Of a stretch of DNA of 64,000 nt, positions 59,501-64,000 are shown piece by piece. Under the pieces are notes generated by a model. It had not been told where the DNA came from. It did not search any database and worked only from the letters and a program-made list of their open reading frames with translations. A program made the translations under genes and the position numbers. Position 1 is the first letter of the stretch; every line of letters starts with the position of its first letter. The stretch comes from Phytophthora quininea (lineage: Eukaryota; Oomycota; Peronosporomycetes; Peronosporales; Peronosporaceae): assembly GCA_011947345.1 (NCBI GenBank), contig JAAVTG010000043.1, positions 248,001-312,000 on the forward strand, written 5' to 3'.

Positions 59501-62500
59501 AACACGTCGGCCGCACTTGCCACATCCGCCATCACGCTCTCCACGGCTGCCGCGACCTCCGCGCGCACGTCGGTCTCCACCGGAGCGGCGGCTTCTTCCG
59601 CAGGAGCTTCAACCACAGAGACCTCTTCGCTAGGGGTCTCGACGGCGGCTTCCGTCGGCGTCTCGGCAGGCGTCTCCACCTCCACCTCCTCTTCAACCGC
59701 GGCCACCACGGGTTCTTCCGCCGGGCGGCGATCGGGGCGGCGATCGGAGCTTCGGCCACCACCGTCTGCACGACGGCGTCCACAGCGCCAAACACGTCGG
59801 CCGCACTTGCCACATCCGCCATCACGCTCTCCACGGCTGCCGCGACCTCCGCGCGCACGTCGGTCTCCACCGGAGCGGCGGCTTCTTCCGCAGGAGCTTC
59901 AACCACAGAGACCTCTTCGCTAGGGGTCTCGACGGCGGCTTCCGTCGGCGTCTCGGCAGGCGTCTCCACCTCCACCTCCTCTTCAACCGCGGCCACCACG
60001 GGTTCTTCCGCCGGGCGGCGATCGGGGCGGCGATCGGAGCTTCGGCCACCACCGTCTGCACGACGGCGTCCACAGCGCCAAACACGTCGGCCGCACTTGC
60101 CACATCCGCCATCACGCTCTCCACGGCTGCCGCGACCTCCGCGCGCACGTCGGTCTCCACCGGAGCGGCGGCTTCTTCCGCAGGAGCTTCAACCACAGAG
60201 ACCTCTTCGCTAGGGGTCTCGACGGCGGCTTCCGTCGGCGTCTCGGCAGGCGTCTCCACCTCCACCTCCTCTTCAACCGCGGCCACCACGGGTTCTTCCG
60301 CCGGAGCGGCGATCGGGGCGGCGATCGGAGCTTCGGCCACCACCGTCTGCACGACGGCGTCCACAGCGCCAAACACGTCGGCCGCACTTGCCACATCCGC
60401 CATCACGCTCTCCACGGCTGCCGCGACCTCCGCGCGCACGTCGGTCTCCACCGGAGCGGCGGCTTCTTCCGCAGGAGCTTCAACCACAGAGACCTCTTCG
60501 CTAGGGGTCTCGACGGCGGCTTCCGTCGGCGTCTCGGCAGGCGTCTCCACCTCCACCTCCTCTTCTACCGTAGTTGCTTGTGGAGTTTCTACTTGGTCTG
60601 TCGCAGTTGTGGCGGCCGTATGTTCGGCTGCTTCTAACTGTGGATTTGAAGCTGCTGGGGTATGGTTGCGTTTTATTTCGTGAGGTGGTGTCGAGTTTTG
60701 GTGCAATGCATCATTGCTGCAGTCATCGATTGCAGCACTGATAGCGGATTCGACATACTTCGAAATGGTACTGCTCATCATAGCTGTGATGATTGCACAG
60801 TCTGAGTCACTTTTAAACAGCGTGATTCGTTGGGCACTCCTGGGCGCGTTTGAGTTTGAAGCTCTTGCATTGTCACTGGCGGCACTGTCGCCTATCGGAA
60901 TCTGCTCCGCTATTACTATATCTCCACTCACGTTTTCTTGCGGTTCAGAGGTTTGACATTCACCACCGAGATCTTCGACATCAACGCGTGCATCGTCCGT
61001 AAATCGCATTTCATCCTCAACCGGTCCAATTGAACTCTTCGTCACTAGGTCATCCATAACATTTAGCATAGCCACCTCTATCGCGCATCGTTGCGCCTCA
61101 TCCGCAACTGCAGGCCCCATCATGTTTGCCAAAATGTCGTTCACAACTCGCTTAATTGCATCGGAAACATCTTTACGCGCTTTCATTCCACGCAAAACGC
61201 GATTGATGATAGCCGCAGCGGAGACGCATTTGTTGAACTCACTTTGACAGAGATGTTTCCGCATGTGTGCTTGAATTGAAACCGCAGCTCGACTTTTTCT
61301 CGTTTGCCCCATTCGCACCAAGAATCCACGCACAACGGACTGGATTAATACCAGACGGATCTTCTTGAAAGCATACTTTGCCCGCTCATTGCGGGACCTC
61401 CACGCACTTTGAATTTGTACCACCGATGCAAGCGTAGCCTTTTTACGAGTCCGAGCAAGCTTTCCTCGCCATGCTGCCTGCGTGCGTTTAATTCGATGAA
61501 GCATCAGTTCGTATTGCTTCTTCTCGCGACGCATACGCAGGGTGCTTTGAATGATTGTCGCTGCCTTTTCCTTCCTTTTGACAGCGTGATGTCGAGCAAG
61601 CGCAAACCGCCAGGATTTCTACGAGATAAATGAACGAAACATCGTCAGATGAGTCGGTAGTAAACTTGTCGTACACTTCGTATCACTTACCTGTATTCGC
61701 GTTGCAGCTCTCCGTCGAATACCAAATATCCGTGCTTCCTCGCGGACACGCTCTTTGTTGGGATTGTATTTCCCCCAACGTGTGTGAGAAGATTCGATCT
61801 GGCACTGAACCAACGTGTGAAGTACGCGTAGCTCCTGGTGGCAACGTCTGTCCTGACAGGCCTGGCGGTGCTTCTGACGCCGGAGTTGTTGTAGGACGCT
61901 TCGCCGCAGGTCTTACACGCGGAGATACCCCGCTGGCTGGTCTTGGGCTGATTGTTCGTCGAGAATCGGGCGGTTGTGGGCGTACACTGATGTCTTCAGA
62001 TTCTGGTGGATGTGCTTCGCGGGTAGATATCCGTCTTGTACGAGGACTTGCCCGATCGACTGGCAACTCGTTCACAGTCCTTGGCGAGGTTGGTGGCAAT
62101 GGTCGCTTGTTATCGTCGTTTGGCGGGTGGGGAGATATCGGGTGAACGATTGAACTCGGTCGGGTTGGAGCTTGTGGGGTGCTCACGGCGGGGACTTGAT
62201 TTACCGACGCCGTCACATTAACATTGTGGAAAAGAAAGTTTTCCCGCATAGTTTTATAGGTCTCGAGTATGCGCGCGACTACCGGGTGTGCTTGAGGGAG
62301 GTAGTGAACGCCAACTTCCATGGCACTGGCAAGTGCATCACGAGTATGGTCCGGCATGTTGAGGTTGGCCCATTCAATAGCCAGGTTGTGTAGGGTGGCA
62401 GCCTTGAGCGTGTAGAATACTTCAGCAGTGCCTTCAGTTGTACCATTCGATGTCGAAGCGGTGTGCTGAGCCTCTGCAACTGCGAGACAAGCTGTGTACA

Positions 62501-63992
62501 TGAAGCCTGCTTTACTGGGTTCCTGCAATAACCCATGCAGGCACGCTTGCAAAAAGTACGCGATGGGGAAGCGGTCACGGGTTACGAGCTTGTCGTTGAT
62601 GCGCACGGCCTTCTCAGCAACTTGAAGCGCCGCTTGGTATTTCTTTTGCTTCTTGTAATAATTCGCCATATTCTGGTAAACAGCAGCTCGCTGTATGTGC
62701 TTCTTGCAATATTGCAGTCCATCTCGAGCAGTTAATTCTTCGGCTTTCTTCAAAAGCTGGAAAAGCAATAAAAAAGCTGTAAGCATAATAGTTTGCAACT
62801 ACCGCTTCAAAGTAAGCATACCAAAAATGCGGTATTATCTCCCCAGTAGCGGCCTTGCGAGCACCACACATGCACAGAGCAACGAGTTGAACACAGCGGA
62901 TCTCGTAGTCGATGCGCAGCCACTTCAGTTCATCTTGAACTCCATCTGGTGCCTCTCCGCGCTTCTGAATACATCGTAGCTGGCACAGCAAGAGTCAGCA
63001 TCGTTATGGACAAATCAGTGGGGATGCAAAATACCAGCATTTTGGCAGCTTGTTCGTAAGTGTGCATCGCATCCATGAATCGCTCGCTGCGTTCGAGTTG
63101 TACAGATAGTGCGTCCGCACGTTTAATCTTTCCATGGCGCTATGACCGAATATGGAGGCCTACAACACAGAAAAAACAATAAGTTGATGCAGTAGGTAGT
63201 TGGATTCACTGTTCTAATCAATCATACCCCAACATGAGCGTATTGCATGCTATCTAGGGGCGGCGGTCGAACAATTTGTTGATCTCCTGAACAAACAATC
63301 GTCAGTATCCTCGGAATTCGAGGTTAACAGTGAAAAAATCACCTTCATCGGGGGCAAGCCAAACACACCGCAATTTCTTCTTGACGCGTAGATCCAGTGA
63401 CCGCATTGTCTCCAACCCGCCATGCTGAGGGGTGCTGGACTGGTGAATAAATACTTAGGAACAACTGGAGTTGGCGCGGCGGATCCTTTGGCATGGGCCA
63501 GTGTAGCGGCGCTGGGGCCATTCGTCCCTCGCTCCTCGGAACTTGACACACCGGCCACTTCAGGAAGGTGGTTCAGAGACCCCACCACGGTCCTTTCCTT
63601 CATCATCCGGCGCCTCATCATGAGCCTACAATTCACGGTAACAAACACAATATTCTGGCCTGGAAGTTTTCTAAGTGAACCGTCGTCGGCCCCGCAGCAG
63701 TCGCGCGTTTCATACTGCCGCAAAACTACTCGGACCTGAGCACGAGCTTTTCCTGATAAACAATTCATTCGTAAATTAGCTAGTCAATGAGACCAGGCTC
63801 GATTCGCCAGAAGTTAATGTCATTGTAGGCTTCGTCAGCGAGGCTTCGTGTGCGAACTTGTGACGCAACTGCTTCTGACACAAGTTGTTCATTGTCTGCG
63901 TTGAACGACTGACTTGTCGTATTTGATGACGATTGCGGTGGAGTTGTGGCGAGCATTGTGCTGCTCTGTGCCGACAGTGGAGGCTTTGACAT
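47564..63992 (-). CDS. Giant TPR-IQ protein with about 44 tandem 97-residue repeats
   Basis: Read from 63992 (MSKPPLSAQ; the true start may lie outside) to TAG at 47564. Proposed introns are 63753-63793 (weak donor), 63287-63342, 63160-63227, 62980-63034, 62757-62802 and 61619-61690. The last four have clean GT-AG ends and join coherent frames. Part 1 has TPR-like helices, for example YQNMANYYKKQKKYQAALQV, then a Pro/Thr/Arg linker. Part 2 has about seven IQ motifs (QAAWRGKLAR, IQSAWRSRNERAK, IQSVVRGFLVR, IQAHMRKHL), which bind calmodulin. Part 3 is about 300 residues with three amphipathic helices. Part 4 is the array 47891-60565. Part 5 is a unique tail ending AEWKSF. One-base frame changes occur near 63420, 63130 and 61790, and in about half of the repeat units. 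Undamaged it would exceed 5000 residues. A calmodulin-regulated scaffold, perhaps flagellar, is inferred; the family is unknown. Confidence 0.65.
47891..60565 (-). repeat. Tandem array of about 44 units of 291 bp (97 codons)
   Basis: The unit is nearly identical throughout. In the minus-strand frame it encodes an acidic linker (VEEEVEVETPAETPTEAAVE, then a second acidic Ala/Glu/Pro stretch), a helix AEVAAAVESVMADV, a second helix DVFGAVDAVVQTVV and AEAPIAAPIAAP. Spacing between unit landmarks is 291 or 290 bp, with one of 287 and one of 300 (an extra TPAE less one Glu). The 290-bp units lack one base, mostly where others read CCGGAGCGG or CCGGGGCGG. A few lack the A in ATCGGAGC, and one (54409) is short in a G4 run. 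In-frame units carry no stop. Within one type, units differ by few substitutions (for example TCCACC or TCCGCC before GGAG, which divides the array near 50.7 kb), so expansion is recent or homogenised. Confidence 0.95.
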
Positions 63993-64000
63993 GAGGGAGT

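Noticed and set aside
47891..60565. CRISPR-like or centromeric satellite array
   Set aside because: Units are contiguous without unique spacers, are a multiple of three in their full form, are open in one frame and join coding exons on both sides, so this is a coding tandem repeat.

Overview
The window looks like nuclear DNA of an oomycete, most likely Phytophthora or a close relative. Pointers are short GT-AG introns (about 46-121 bp), compact and often head-to-head genes, a necrosis-inducing NLP remnant, a Crinkler-type NTPase remnant, two DGAT2-like acyltransferases, a kinesin-2 motor, and many decayed DNA and non-LTR elements. Species cannot be fixed from the sequence alone. Most genes are interrupted by single-base frameshifts, several of them in G, C or T runs and some in conserved housekeeping genes. 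Part of the breakage may therefore be assembly error rather than pseudogenisation.

Layout. 1-10.7 kb: three decayed copies of one large gene family, two of them head to head, plus a secreted internal-repeat protein and a LINE 3' remnant. 10.7-20.4 kb: repeat-rich, gene-poor DNA with a TA-flanked pogo/Tc5-like deletion element, a retroelement RNase H remnant, a Harbinger-like two-ORF remnant, an inverted mariner-type remnant, an intact tRNA-Leu(UAA) and a CACT microsatellite. 20.4-26.9 kb: two inverted DGAT2 paralogues enclosing an NLP pseudogene and a lipid-anchored unknown protein, then a Crinkler-like remnant.

26.9-47.5 kb is the housekeeping part: a REXO-type RNA exonuclease, an ankyrin protein, LEO1 (Paf1 complex), a small coiled-coil protein, and a head-to-head pair sharing a 213-bp promoter with two E2F consensus sites. 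One partner of this pair is a CDC6/ORC1 AAA+ protein with an unusual N-terminal half; the other carries the same four-module N-terminal architecture without the ATPase. A second ankyrin gene and a kinesin-2 motor gene follow.

47.5-64 kb is filled by one giant minus-strand gene. It has an N-terminal TPR region, about seven IQ motifs and a 12.7-kb tandem array of about 44 near-identical 291-bp (97-residue) units. Each unit holds an acidic Pro/Thr/Glu linker and two amphipathic helices of the pattern V-xx-AV-xx-V(M/V)-xx-V. Related helices occur in the unique sequence on both sides. It lies tail to tail with the kinesin-2 gene, which fits a zoospore-flagellum or docking-scaffold role. This gene, the CDC6 pair and the secreted repeat protein are the most novel items.
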